Source: a virus. From it: a stretch of DNA of 40,156 nucleotides. Location: IMG/VR virus record IMGVR_UViG_3300028007_000005, positions 1-40,156 of that record. One strand, 5' to 3'. The notes beneath the pieces are model-generated. The model was given only the letters and a program-made list of their open reading frames with translations, searched no databases and was not told where the DNA came from. The position numbers and the translations under genes were made by a program. This document shows positions 17,757-23,390 of the stretch, in pieces. Numbering within the stretch: the stretch's first letter is position 1; the number at the start of each line of letters is the position of its first letter.

Positions 17757-17915
17757 TTACCTCCGTGTGTGGTTGTAGAAGTGGATGCGGACTCGCGCCA
17801 AGAGGCGCTGGAAGACGTTCCCCCCGGCAACGACGCCGAGCTTCTTCGTCTTCCCGTCCGCCGTGATGACAACGGCCTCGATCTTGCGAACCTTGACCTG
17901 TGGTGTGACTTCCAT
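17757..17915 (-). CDS. Small basic protein, 52 residues
   Basis: The frame from ATG 17915 to TAA 17757 encodes 52 residues starting MEVTPQVKVRKIEAVVITAD and ending in a basic, aromatic tail (RVRIHFYNHTRR). The ATG is one base past the preceding stop (TAACATG), and its own AGGTAA end supplies the ribosome site of the next gene. This tight fit argues that it is real despite its size. It is predicted to be a small beta protein. No family is recognised; by position it is a minor virion or assembly protein. Confidence 0.6.
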   Translation of the reverse strand: MEVTPQVKVRKIEAVVITADGKTKKLGVVAGGNVFQRLLARVRIHFYNHTRR

Positions 17916-17916
17916 G

Positions 17917-18240
17917 TTAGGCTCCGTAGTAGGCGATCAGGACGGTAACGGGGTTCCCGGCGGCGCTCGTATCCGCGATCAGCCGCAAGGCCTCGGGAGC
18001 AGCGTCGTAGACGAAGGCTTCGTCGAAGAAGATCTTCATCCCCGTGCTGGGAGTAGGGTCGATACCGTCGTCGCGGTAGCGGACAGAGCGGTCGAGAGGG
18101 CGAATGATCACCCTGCGGACACGCGAAAGGGGCATGGAGGCGGGGGAAGGCAGCGCAGTGGCGCTTACACTCCCCAAAGTCAGCTCAAAGTGGCCCATCG
18201 GGTCGCCCTTGACGAGAGTTCCCTGCTCGAAGAGGGCCAT
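17917..18240 (-). CDS. Virion-region protein of unknown function
   Basis: This 107-residue, mainly beta protein starts MALFEQGTLVKGDPMGHFELTLGSVSATALP and has SRVRRVIIRPLDRSVRYRDDG and a C-terminal strand NPVTVLIAYYGA. It lacks Cys clusters and membrane segments. The ATG directly follows the TAA of the zinc-ribbon gene (TAAATG), indicating coupled translation. Similar short beta proteins are found next to phage appendage genes. The function cannot be assigned. Confidence 0.55.
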   Translation of the reverse strand: MALFEQGTLVKGDPMGHFELTLGSVSATALPSPASMPLSRVRRVIIRPLDRSVRYRDDGIDPTPSTGMKIFFDEAFVYDAAPEALRLIADTSAAGNPVTVLIAYYGA

Positions 18241-18387
18241 TTATGGCCTCGGAGCCTTGCAGGAGGGGCATCTGCCCCAGTGAGCCGCTAGATGAGCGCC
18301 GCAAGCGCACTTCCAGGGCGTCGGAGTGGGGGAAATGCGCCTCCAACCGGCGTTTGTACCCCCCTTAACGGCGATGTTGAAGCTCAT
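18241..18387 (-). CDS. 48-residue zinc-ribbon protein, first gene of left operon
   Basis: ATG 18387 has a strong GAGGAGG ribosome site with optimal spacing. The 48-residue product has a basic N-terminus (VKGGTNAGWRRI) and a CACG ... CPSC pair separated by about 12 residues, a minimal zinc ribbon. It ends immediately before the next ATG. Such small ribbons occur often in phages of actinobacteria and may bind nucleic acid or protein. It is the most upstream clear gene of the leftward operon. Confidence 0.6.
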   Translation of the reverse strand: MSFNIAVKGGTNAGWRRISPTPTPWKCACGAHLAAHWGRCPSCKAPRP

Positions 18388-18711
18388 TTCACCTCCTCAG
18401 ATAGAGAAACAGCTGCCCCCGGCCGAACATCAGCCTTCAAGACGCCTCGCCAAGCGTCAAGCCGACCTCCGTCCAGCCGAGGGCACCCGTTCGCACCGCC
18501 TACCACAACGGCGCACGCTGCACCCACACACCAGCCAACGCCCCCCGCGAGGGGGCACGACCCAAAAGCCGAGGGACTTACCGGCTCAGCTCCCCGTCCG
18601 GGGCATCCAACCGTCACCAAGCGGCGGCGAACCGCCCGGATCAAGCCGTCAGCTACAGACAGGGCACCTACCCCGCGCCACGCCAACCGTGCAGCACCAA
18701 CGTTGGTACAG
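18388..18711 (-). other. GC-rich leader between tRNA-Gln and first left gene
   Basis: About 320 bases without a convincing gene. On the minus strand a frame from a TTG at 18686 to 18384 (100 residues) overlaps the next start as ATGA, but it lacks a ribosome site and its composition is odd, so it is not called. The region would be the untranslated leader that carries the tRNA transcript into the structural operon. Confidence 0.4.
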
Positions 18712-18782
18712 CTCGCTCCCTGGGATTCGAACCCAGACTACCTGATCCAGAATCAGGCGTCCTGCCGTTAGACCAGAAGCGA
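18712..18782 (-). tRNA. tRNA-Gln (anticodon CTG)
   Basis: A full cloverleaf reads on the minus strand. It has a 7-bp acceptor (TCGCTTC / GGAGCGA, one G-U), a 3-bp D stem, a 5-bp anticodon stem CCTGA/TCAGG with loop TTCTGGA (anticodon CTG), a 4-base variable loop and a 5-bp T stem with loop TTCGAAT. The discriminator is G and no CCA is encoded. It points the same way as the virion operon and is upstream of it, so it may be co-transcribed and help with CAG codons. Confidence 0.9.
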
Positions 18783-18959
18783 CATGAAGGAGACCATCAC
18801 CGCTCGCTACCCACCCCGGATGAACCGGGCCTAAGCCTCGTCCGTGTGATCCCCAACTCTCTGCCCTGGATGAAGGGGAGTCACCTCAACCCTTGCCCCC
18901 CGTCAGCGTCACGAGTTCGCGCCGGGGTGGTCGGAAGCTCCAGGGCAGCTCTGTTCCCG

Positions 18960-19210
18960 CCCTCCTGGCGGGGGGTTCCCTAGTATACTACAGGATACCA
19001 GGTATCTGCGTAGATACTTCCCCGTAAGGGGATAAAGGATAGTAGAGGATGGGATACTGAAGTATCCTACACAGGGAACCTTGGAGTACCCTAGTGAAGG
19101 TACTGGTAGGGTACTCAGAAAAGTATCCTCTACTTACTAATACGTAGAGAAGGGCGGTTTTGTTTCACTTAGAATGTTAAGATTCTGTAAGATCTAGTAG
19201 AGGGGTAGTT
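18960..19210. promoter_or_regulatory. A+T-rich palindrome array between divergent arms
   Basis: This stretch is clearly A+T-richer than its surroundings. It holds a series of inverted repeats related to GGATACT/AGTATCC: TAGTATACTA (18981-18990, self-complementary), GGATACC-A-GGTATCT (18993-19007), GGATACT-GA-AGTATCC (19052-19067) and GAGTACCCTA ... TAGGGTACTC (19084-19093 with 19107-19116, perfect 10 bp). A lone AGTATCC follows at 19122-19128, and CTCTAC ... GTAGAG at 19128-19149. Placement between the leftward structural arm and the rightward arm fits operators for divergent promoters or a replication origin with initiator sites. Which of the two is not decided by sequence. Confidence 0.6.
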
Positions 19211-19538
19211 TTTGGTAGGTTCTGACACCCCTAGAACCCCCTTCCAGACCCCCCGACTGTAGGGGTCGATGGGTATCTGAGCCGCATCAACAACATCCGC
19301 AAGTACCCCCTCAGAGGGGGGTACCCCCCTGGACTATTCTTAGGGGCGAGGACAGACCTCGATACCCTCCAACCTTCCCTCTCTCAAGCCCAGCATCCAT
19401 GCCTTTGAGCCAGGCATACCCCTACCCCGTATCGGTATGACTAGACATAAAACTCCCACCCCCTGCCGGGGGAGAAGGCAGCCTTGCGGCTCGTTCCACC
19501 CCAACCCGCCTCAGACAGAGGCAGAAAGAGAGGCAGAG
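19211..19538. other. Gene-free leader with C/G runs and hairpins
   Basis: No convincing gene is seen here. There are several G/C homopolymer runs and short hairpins, for example TACCCCCTC-AGAGGGGGGTA near 19303-19323 and CCCCCTGCCGGGGG near 19460. A longer start at 19437 would extend the next gene, but it runs through the hairpin and lacks a ribosome site. It is likely the leader of the rightward gene at 19539. Confidence 0.35.
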
Positions 19539-19895
19539 ATGCCCCGCAAGTCACAGACACAGACCGCTGTTCCGGCAGATGCGGTCGGCGCGCTCCTCGC
19601 AGCCCTCGGGATCTCCCCTGAGATCCTGGCAGCGGCTGTAGTCCCTGCAGAGACGGCGGAGCCGGAGGCGAAGCAGTCCAAGCAGTCCAAGCAGACGGCT
19701 GTTCGCACCGTGAAGCCGGAGAACGCCGACCAGCCGCCGACGTCGAAGCAGTCCTACTTCCTGCTGATGCGTGCGAGGGACTGCGGGCTGGAGACCTTCG
19801 CGATGCCCACCACGCGGCACGGCGCGGAGAAGTTGATCGGCGCAGTCTCGGCCGCGAAGTCCAAGGCCGCGAAGGTGAAGCTGCTCGCCGGGTAG
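19539..19895 (+). CDS. Small protein with VKPEN/PPT-Q module (copy 1)
   Basis: The start is placed at ATG 19539 because GAGAGG lies six bases before it, giving 118 residues. An Ala-rich helix (VGALLAALGISPEILAAAV) is followed by an acidic-basic linker (KQSKQSKQ) and a C-terminal module RTVKPENADQPPTSKQSYFLLMRARDCGLETFAMPTTRHGAEKLIGAV. The PPTSKQ...L...G pattern resembles the small actinobacterial DUF3072-type helix motif. The same module recurs in the gene at 21541, so they are paralogues flanking the structured RNA region. Function unknown; the Lys-rich, helical make-up would suit nucleic-acid or protein binding. A strong terminator follows. Confidence 0.7.
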   Translation: MPRKSQTQTAVPADAVGALLAALGISPEILAAAVVPAETAEPEAKQSKQSKQTAVRTVKPENADQPPTSKQSYFLLMRARDCGLETFAMPTTRHGAEKLIGAVSAAKSKAAKVKLLAG

Positions 19896-19918
19896 CCTCA
19901 GCTACAGCGGCAGTACGG

Positions 19919-19946
19919 AAAGGGCTCCCTCAGGGGAGCCCTTTTC
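19919..19946 (+). terminator. Intrinsic terminator
   Basis: AAGGGCTCC ... GGAGCCCTT forms a stem of about nine base pairs with a short loop, followed directly by TTTTCGTT. It lies 24 bases after the stop at 19895. This is a good rho-independent terminator isolating the small gene from the non-coding region downstream. Confidence 0.85.
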
Positions 19947-20480
19947 GTTGCCTGGAACGCGCGTACCCTGCTGGCAGTCTCCCTACTCACAGACTCGCAG
20001 GGTATTCCCTCCTACGATCCACGCTACGGCCGTTCTCCGGCCGTCTGACGCGACGCTAGCCTCCAGGGATAGTTAGACATCCCCTCAGACTTCCAGAGGC
20101 TTAGAAGGGCTTAGAATCGTTTTCCTGCTTTCAACGAGGATTCTGCCTGTCTGCCGATTCCCTGGCAGCAGTCCCCTACAGAGACAGTCGCGCCCATGCC
20201 TCAGCACACAGTGTCCCTGTACGCTGCACGATCGGCGGGGGGAAGTCATCCCTCTGTCTCAGCCGACCCGGTTGTCAAAGTCCCATCTAGTGAACAAGTG
20301 TCGCAGGTCACACTGTAGCAGATGCGCAAGTGCGTGTGTGTGCGTGTACTGTGCTGGTCGCGCGTGTGCAGCTCCCTACAGCAAGCTGAAGTCTCGTTGT
20401 CTCTCACGGTGTCTCAAGCGTTGCCAAATCGGTAAATGTCACAAAGTCCGGAGGGAAAAACCCCTGGAAATCGGCATGAT
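19947..20480. other. Non-coding spacer with hairpins and a GT-rich tract
   Basis: No supported gene. Visible elements include a perfect ACGGCCG-TTCTC-CGGCCGT hairpin (20026-20044), a tandem GGCTTAGAA pair near 20100, an AGAATC ... GATTCT inverted repeat, a GT-rich tract (about 20325-20355) and the first copy of TGTCACAAAGT (20437-20447). It lies between the terminator and the putative promoter of the structured RNA. Confidence 0.4.
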
Positions 20481-20510
20481 TTGACAAGCCCGTGTCACAA
20501 AGTTTACCCT
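20481..20510 (+). promoter_or_regulatory. Sigma-70 type promoter before structured region
   Basis: TTGACA (20481-20486) and TACCCT (20505-20510) are separated by 18 bp, with the most conserved -10 positions (TA...T) present. TGTCACAAAGT occurs inside the spacer (20493-20503) and 56 bp upstream (20437-20447), as an operator pair might. Transcription would start near 20517, just where dense secondary structure begins. Confidence 0.5.
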
Positions 20511-20512
20511 TC

Positions 20513-21470
20513 CGGGGACGGTTTCACCCCATTCAGCAATACAGAGGGGTCGCCGGGTGATTGCTCCCCGCACCGTCACACAGAGAGCATGATAGCAGGA
20601 GTCTGAGAGGGTCGCTTGGGCACAACAGTTAGTGCGAGGCGAAACCAAGACTCCCTGAGCAGCTTACGGTGAGCAGGCTGGAAGCGGCGACTTACAGAGA
20701 GGTCGCCCCACCCAGAAGCAATCCCGCTGAAGCTCTGAACTCGACAGCTAGAGACCAACTTCGCTCAGACGGCGAGAACGCCGGAGTACACAGCCCTGTG
20801 ATAAGGGCCAGTATGGGTCGTGGAGGCGATTCCCCGAGGGTAGTAGCCATGGGACAGCTTGCAGAAGGACTAGGCAAACCCCTCACCCCAGAGCCGTGTT
20901 GTTCCACGCTGCTTGAGTGCGACAAGCTAAGCCCATACTGTCTGGCGATGGCAACCTCCCCATGACGAGCAAACCAACGCCAGAGGTGCTGATTAGTCAG
21001 CTTTGCCGGGGGTTCAAAGCCCCGGACTCTGGTTGTCCCCTGCATTCGGACAGGGGCTACATGGAGGACAACATGACCAAGCGACACCGCATCGCCTGGA
21101 CGGACTGAGCGATGCTGCTCACTCCACAGGGAGAACTCGTCTACAGCACGGCAGCGCCCGTTCGGCGTCTAGTGCCGATGCAGTCGTCACCGCTGACCCG
21201 CATCCAGCGGGATCTAGCACACGTCATGACCTGCACCCGCGTTGGGTGCATCCGCTGCGGTAGCTAGGTAGCTGGCGCTCCGCTTGGAGCGTTGGTGAGG
21301 GTGGTTCGGGGGCTACCTAGTCTGCCGTAGTGAGATCGTCCCATGCAGCAGGGACGCTAAGCCCGTGCTGTAGGAGGGGCTATCAGAAAGCCACTCCCCC
21401 TGTGAGTACGCCAGGGCAGAGAGCTGCTGATAGGTCGGTAAGCGCGGTTCGATTCCGTGCCCCCTCCAGT
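20513..21470 (+). ncRNA. Candidate large structured non-coding RNA (~0.95 kb)
   Basis: No frame in this stretch looks like a gene, yet perfect helices follow one another throughout. They include GACGGT/ACCGTC (20518/20572), GGCGAC/GTCGCC (20686/20702), CGGCG-AGAA-CGCCG (20770-20783), GCCCT/AGGGC (20793/20804) and a 9-bp long-range CAGTATGGG/CCCATACTG (20809/20932) enclosing CGTGGA/TCCACG. Next come TCTGGCG/CGCCAGA (20941/20978), GCTGA-TTAG-TCAGC (20988-21001), CCGGGG/CCCCGG with T-loop-like GTTCAAAG (21006-21025), CCCCTG/CAGGGG (21037/21051) and GCATCGC/GCGATGC (21089/21109). TGCACCC/GGGTGCA (21232/21244), CTAGGTAGC/GCTACCTAG (21264/21312), CGTCCC/GGGACG (21337/21351) and a tRNA-like end complete it. 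Size, T-loops and tRNA proximity recall GOLLD or ROOL RNAs of phages; identity is inference. Confidence 0.6.
21373..21468 (+). ncRNA. tRNA-like domain, non-canonical (96 nt)
   Basis: A 7-bp acceptor-like stem (GGAGGGG 21373-21379 / CCCCTCC 21461-21467) with discriminator A joins a T-arm of 6 bp with the canonical loop TTCGATT (21442-21460). In place of the D and anticodon arms there is a 7-bp stem CTATCAG/CTGATAG (21380/21427) capped by CCCTG/CAGGG. No acceptable anticodon loop is visible, so it is not called a tRNA. It could be the 3' domain of the structured RNA, a decayed tRNA or a tRNA mimic. Confidence 0.55.
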
Positions 21471-21540
21471 ACACGCTGCTGAAAGAGCGCCAGTAGCGTG
21501 CGACTCCCCAACGCGCTCAAGAGCAACAAGGAGGCCTGTA

Positions 21541-22017
21541 GTGTCGGAGATGATCCTGCCCAAGACTGTGGCGGAAGCTCCCACCCTCGAAGCAGCGTTC
21601 GAGGCGTACCGCAAGACGCCAGGTGCGCGTTCTGCTCGGTGGAACGGCAACCTGACGTTCTCGAAGTTCCGTCGTGCTTTCGGCAAGGCGTTCGAGCAGA
21701 AGGAGACGCCGAGCGACGTGATCACCGGGCTTCTGGAGGCGCTGCTCGCCTTCAGCACGGGGGCCACTCAGCCCGTCGCTGCTGCTCCCGCCCCGGCTCC
21801 TCAGCCGAAGGACGCGGAGCGGAGCGTCAAGCCGGAGAACCAGCTCCTGCCGCCTACCAAGGGGCAGGTCTGGAAGCTGCGCATGGCTGCACTCGACGCG
21901 GGTGTAAGCGGCCCGTGGCGCTGCCCGATGTTCCGAGGGCAGGCCAGCGACCTGATCAAGCAGGTCGTCGAAGCCGGGAACGACAAGCAGGCGATCCGGC
22001 GCATCCTGCAGGCCTAG
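21541..22017 (+). CDS. VKPEN/PPT-Q module protein (copy 2)
   Basis: GTG 21541 is chosen because AAGGAGG lies six bases upstream; the product has 158 residues. Residues about 12-80 are a helical domain (TLEAAFEAYRKTPGARSARWNGNLTFSKFRRAFGKAF) absent from the gene at 19539. After an Ala/Pro linker, the C-terminal module RSVKPENQLLPPTKGQVWKLRMAALDAGVSGPW through ASDLIKQVVEAG matches that protein in spacing and key residues. Both therefore come from one ancestral module, one with an extra domain. No catalytic motif is visible. It lies directly after the structured RNA region. Confidence 0.7.
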   Translation: MSEMILPKTVAEAPTLEAAFEAYRKTPGARSARWNGNLTFSKFRRAFGKAFEQKETPSDVITGLLEALLAFSTGATQPVAAAPAPAPQPKDAERSVKPENQLLPPTKGQVWKLRMAALDAGVSGPWRCPMFRGQASDLIKQVVEAGNDKQAIRRILQA

Positions 22018-22093
22018 CATCACCGCACGGCAGAGTGGGTGTCACAACCTGCTCTGCCCATTCCAACACAACGTCCAGACAGGGCGTTTGAGG

Positions 22094-22264
22094 AATCGTG
22101 GGGCCGGGAGGCCCACTACTGCTAGTCCGTGACCGTTTCAGTCGGTCGTTAGGCGGTGTCGCGGTAGTGTCATAGAGTAAGGGCGCTAGGCTCATTATAC
22201 TAGGCCGACCCGTTCGCTGCTCTAGCTTCATGGTCTACGGGGTTCGACTCCCCAACCCACGATT
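22094..22264 (+). ncRNA. Second tRNA-like structured element (171 nt)
   Basis: A perfect 9-bp long-range stem (AATCGTGGG 22094-22102 / CCCACGATT 22256-22264) closes a branched structure. Next to its 3' strand is a T-arm-like hairpin GGGG-TTCGACT-CCCC (22239-22253). Inside is an arm CACTACTGC/GCGGTAGTG (22114/22161, one G-U) topped by GACCG-TTTCAGT-CGGTC (22131-22147), whose 7-base loop has the shape of an anticodon loop with TCA. The whole is too long for a tRNA and lies in a gene-free stretch. Confidence 0.5.
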
Positions 22265-22301
22265 CACCGCAATAACGCGGTGTGTACACAGGAGGTGCAG
22301 T

Positions 22302-22472
22302 ATGGCACGCGCAACGCTCACCCACCCCGTGCAGGGTGTAAGCGAGCCTCGTCAGGGTCACCAGCCGCATCGGACGGCGATCGGTGAGATGCTGGCGGTG
22401 CTCGCGCATGTCAGCCCGGAGAAGGCGCTCGTCGCGCAGCGGCTCGACAGCATCAGGCGCGGCAAGGCTTGA
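22302..22472 (+). CDS. Small basic protein, 56 residues
   Basis: ATG 22302 has a perfect GGAGGTG site six bases before it. The 56-residue product (MARATLTHPVQGVSEPRQGH...) has a disordered polar N-terminus and a helical C-terminus (TAIGEMLAVLAHVSPEKALVAQRLDSIRRGKA). No family is recognised. Its TGA overlaps the TTG start of the following membrane protein (TTGA), starting a run of coupled small genes. Confidence 0.6.
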   Translation: MARATLTHPVQGVSEPRQGHQPHRTAIGEMLAVLAHVSPEKALVAQRLDSIRRGKA

Positions 22473-22603
22473 ACACCGCGTACATCGTCATCGGGTTTCT
22501 GTTCTTCCTGAACGCCACGCTCATCGACCACAAGGGGGCAGCCATTCTGAGCTGGGCCGCCGGGGTCTCGTTCGTGACGGCAGGCGTGGTAGGCGCAGCA
22601 TGA
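22469..22603 (+). CDS. Tiny membrane protein, 44 residues
   Basis: From TTG 22469 the frame encodes NTAYIVIGFLFFLNATLIDHKGAA... then ILSWAAGVSFVTAGVVGAA, two hydrophobic segments separated by a short polar turn (IDHKG), a hairpin-like membrane protein. The start overlaps the previous stop and its TGA overlaps the next ATG (ATGA), so its reading frame is boxed in by coupling at both ends. Possible roles include superinfection exclusion or a holin-like accessory. None is proven. Confidence 0.55.
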   Translation: MNTAYIVIGFLFFLNATLIDHKGAAILSWAAGVSFVTAGVVGAA

Positions 22604-22950
22604 CTCAGTACGTCAGGGCGTGGCTCGGCACGGATGGGTGCATCCGTCTGCACGAGCACGAGCCGTTCCACCTTCCGTGGGACAAGCTGATGTTCCATCG
22701 CGGGATGACGCTGAGTGAGTTCCCCGGCGTCATCACGTTCGACACCCTCGACATGGCCAGGGAGAACCTCACCGACAGCGATGAGCACTTCATCCTGGAG
22801 TTCGCTGGACGTGGGCCTCTCCTACGTCTATGGTTCACCCCCGAACAGTTCGAGAGCGGCGTCACGCAGCGTCTCGAACGCTGGAGGGCGTGCTATGGCC
22901 GATACCCGGTCGCAAGGCTCTCGTCGCGCGAAGCTCTCGTCGCGGCGTAG
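22600..22950 (+). CDS. Unknown soluble protein, 116 residues
   Basis: ATG 22600 overlaps the previous TGA. The product (MTQYVRAWLGTDGCIRLHEHEPFHLPWDKL...) is a mixed alpha/beta protein with a conserved-looking FAGRGPLLRLWFTPEQFESGVTQRLERW core and no Cys pairs or signal peptide. Codon use is like its neighbours. No family is recognised. It closes the three-gene coupled set at 22302-22950. Confidence 0.6.
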   Translation: MTQYVRAWLGTDGCIRLHEHEPFHLPWDKLMFHRGMTLSEFPGVITFDTLDMARENLTDSDEHFILEFAGRGPLLRLWFTPEQFESGVTQRLERWRACYGRYPVARLSSREALVAA

Positions 22951-22989
22951 AGGGACGTACCGCAAACACAACTGCATCAAAGGGAGAAG

Positions 22990-23118
22990 ATGACCGCAAT
23001 CAAGCACGCGTGTAAGTTCTGTCTCAGCAAGACCAAGGTCGTGATCATCGCGTTTCTCGTCGAGGTGGTGACGTTCCTACCAGTCCACTACATCTTCGAG
23101 CGGCTCGGATGGATGTAG
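22990..23118 (+). CDS. Tiny membrane protein with Cys pair, 42 residues
   Basis: ATG 22990 follows AAAGGGAGA. The product MTAIKHACKFCLSKTK then VVIIAFLVEVVTFLPVHYIF has a CxxC in a basic N-terminus and a single membrane segment, ending FERLGWM. It is too short for the usual gene finders. The good ribosome site and the neighbouring membrane genes support it. The function is unknown. Confidence 0.55.
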   Translation: MTAIKHACKFCLSKTKVVIIAFLVEVVTFLPVHYIFERLGWM

Positions 23119-23120
23119 TC

Positions 23121-23276
23121 ATGCGCGACCTCATCATCTTCGGCCTGCTGCCGATCGTAGTCATCGCGATTATCGCGGTACTCGTCGGCCCGTGGTGGCT
23201 TTCATGCCTGTCCCTGATCCCAGGCTTCGGGTGGCCACAAGCAGCGAGATGGTGGCGGATGAGGACAGGAGGCTAG
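23121..23276 (+). CDS. Tiny membrane protein, 51 residues
   Basis: ATG 23121 lies two bases after the previous stop. The product MRDLIIFGLLPIVVIAIIAV... has one strong N-terminal membrane segment, then a Trp/Arg-rich amphipathic tail (GWPQAARWWRMRTGG) likely to lie on the membrane face. Its 3' end contains AGGAGG, which serves as ribosome site for the next small gene. Similar short single-pass phage proteins often interfere with host envelope processes, but this is only a possibility. Confidence 0.55.
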   Translation: MRDLIIFGLLPIVVIAIIAVLVGPWWLSCLSLIPGFGWPQAARWWRMRTGG

Positions 23277-23278
23277 AC

Positions 23279-23383
23279 GTGCAGCCAGCACCAAGGCCAA
23301 GAAAGCGTGACCTGAGGGAACTCCCCGCAGGGTGGACGCTGAAGGACGTACTTGCTCGACCCCGCCCACACTGGGCAGAATAG
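23279..23383 (+). CDS. 34-residue peptide upstream of amidoligase
   Basis: GTG 23279 is seven bases after AGGAGG. The frame gives about 34 residues, QPAPRPRKRDLRELPAGWT... ending ARPRPHWAE, basic and Pro-rich. Its stop forms part of the ribosome site of the amidoligase gene eight bases later. It could be a true small protein, a leader peptide, or even a substrate of the ligase cassette. The last idea rests only on position. Confidence 0.4.
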   Translation: MQPAPRPRKRDLRELPAGWTLKDVLARPRPHWAE

Positions 23384-23390
23384 GAGAACC

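Noticed and set aside
18384-18686. 100-residue minus-strand frame ending in ATGA overlap with the zinc-ribbon gene
   Set aside because: TTG start without ribosome site, biased composition and no protein-like features; kept only as a note in the leader region.
18292-18771. 159-residue plus-strand frame across the leader and tRNA-Gln
   Set aside because: Runs through a tRNA on the other strand, is rich in Pro/Arg/Thr from base composition and lacks a start signal.
20272-20484. 70-residue cysteine-rich reading frame with TTG start
   Set aside because: No ribosome site, spans a GT-rich tract that produces TGT/TGC codons by composition, and runs into the putative promoter.
20988-21032. Minimal tRNA with CCAGAG/CTCTGG acceptor and T-arm
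   Set aside because: Only two arms and a 4-base loop; CCAGA also pairs upstream with TCTGG. Treated as part of the larger structured RNA.
20669-21087. Overlapping frames on both strands in the structured region
   Set aside because: No ribosome sites, no recognisable protein pattern, and dense perfect hairpins that explain the sequence better.
22230-22301. Upstream extension of the small gene starting at 22302
   Set aside because: The extension overlaps the tRNA-like element, whereas ATG 22302 has a perfect ribosome site.
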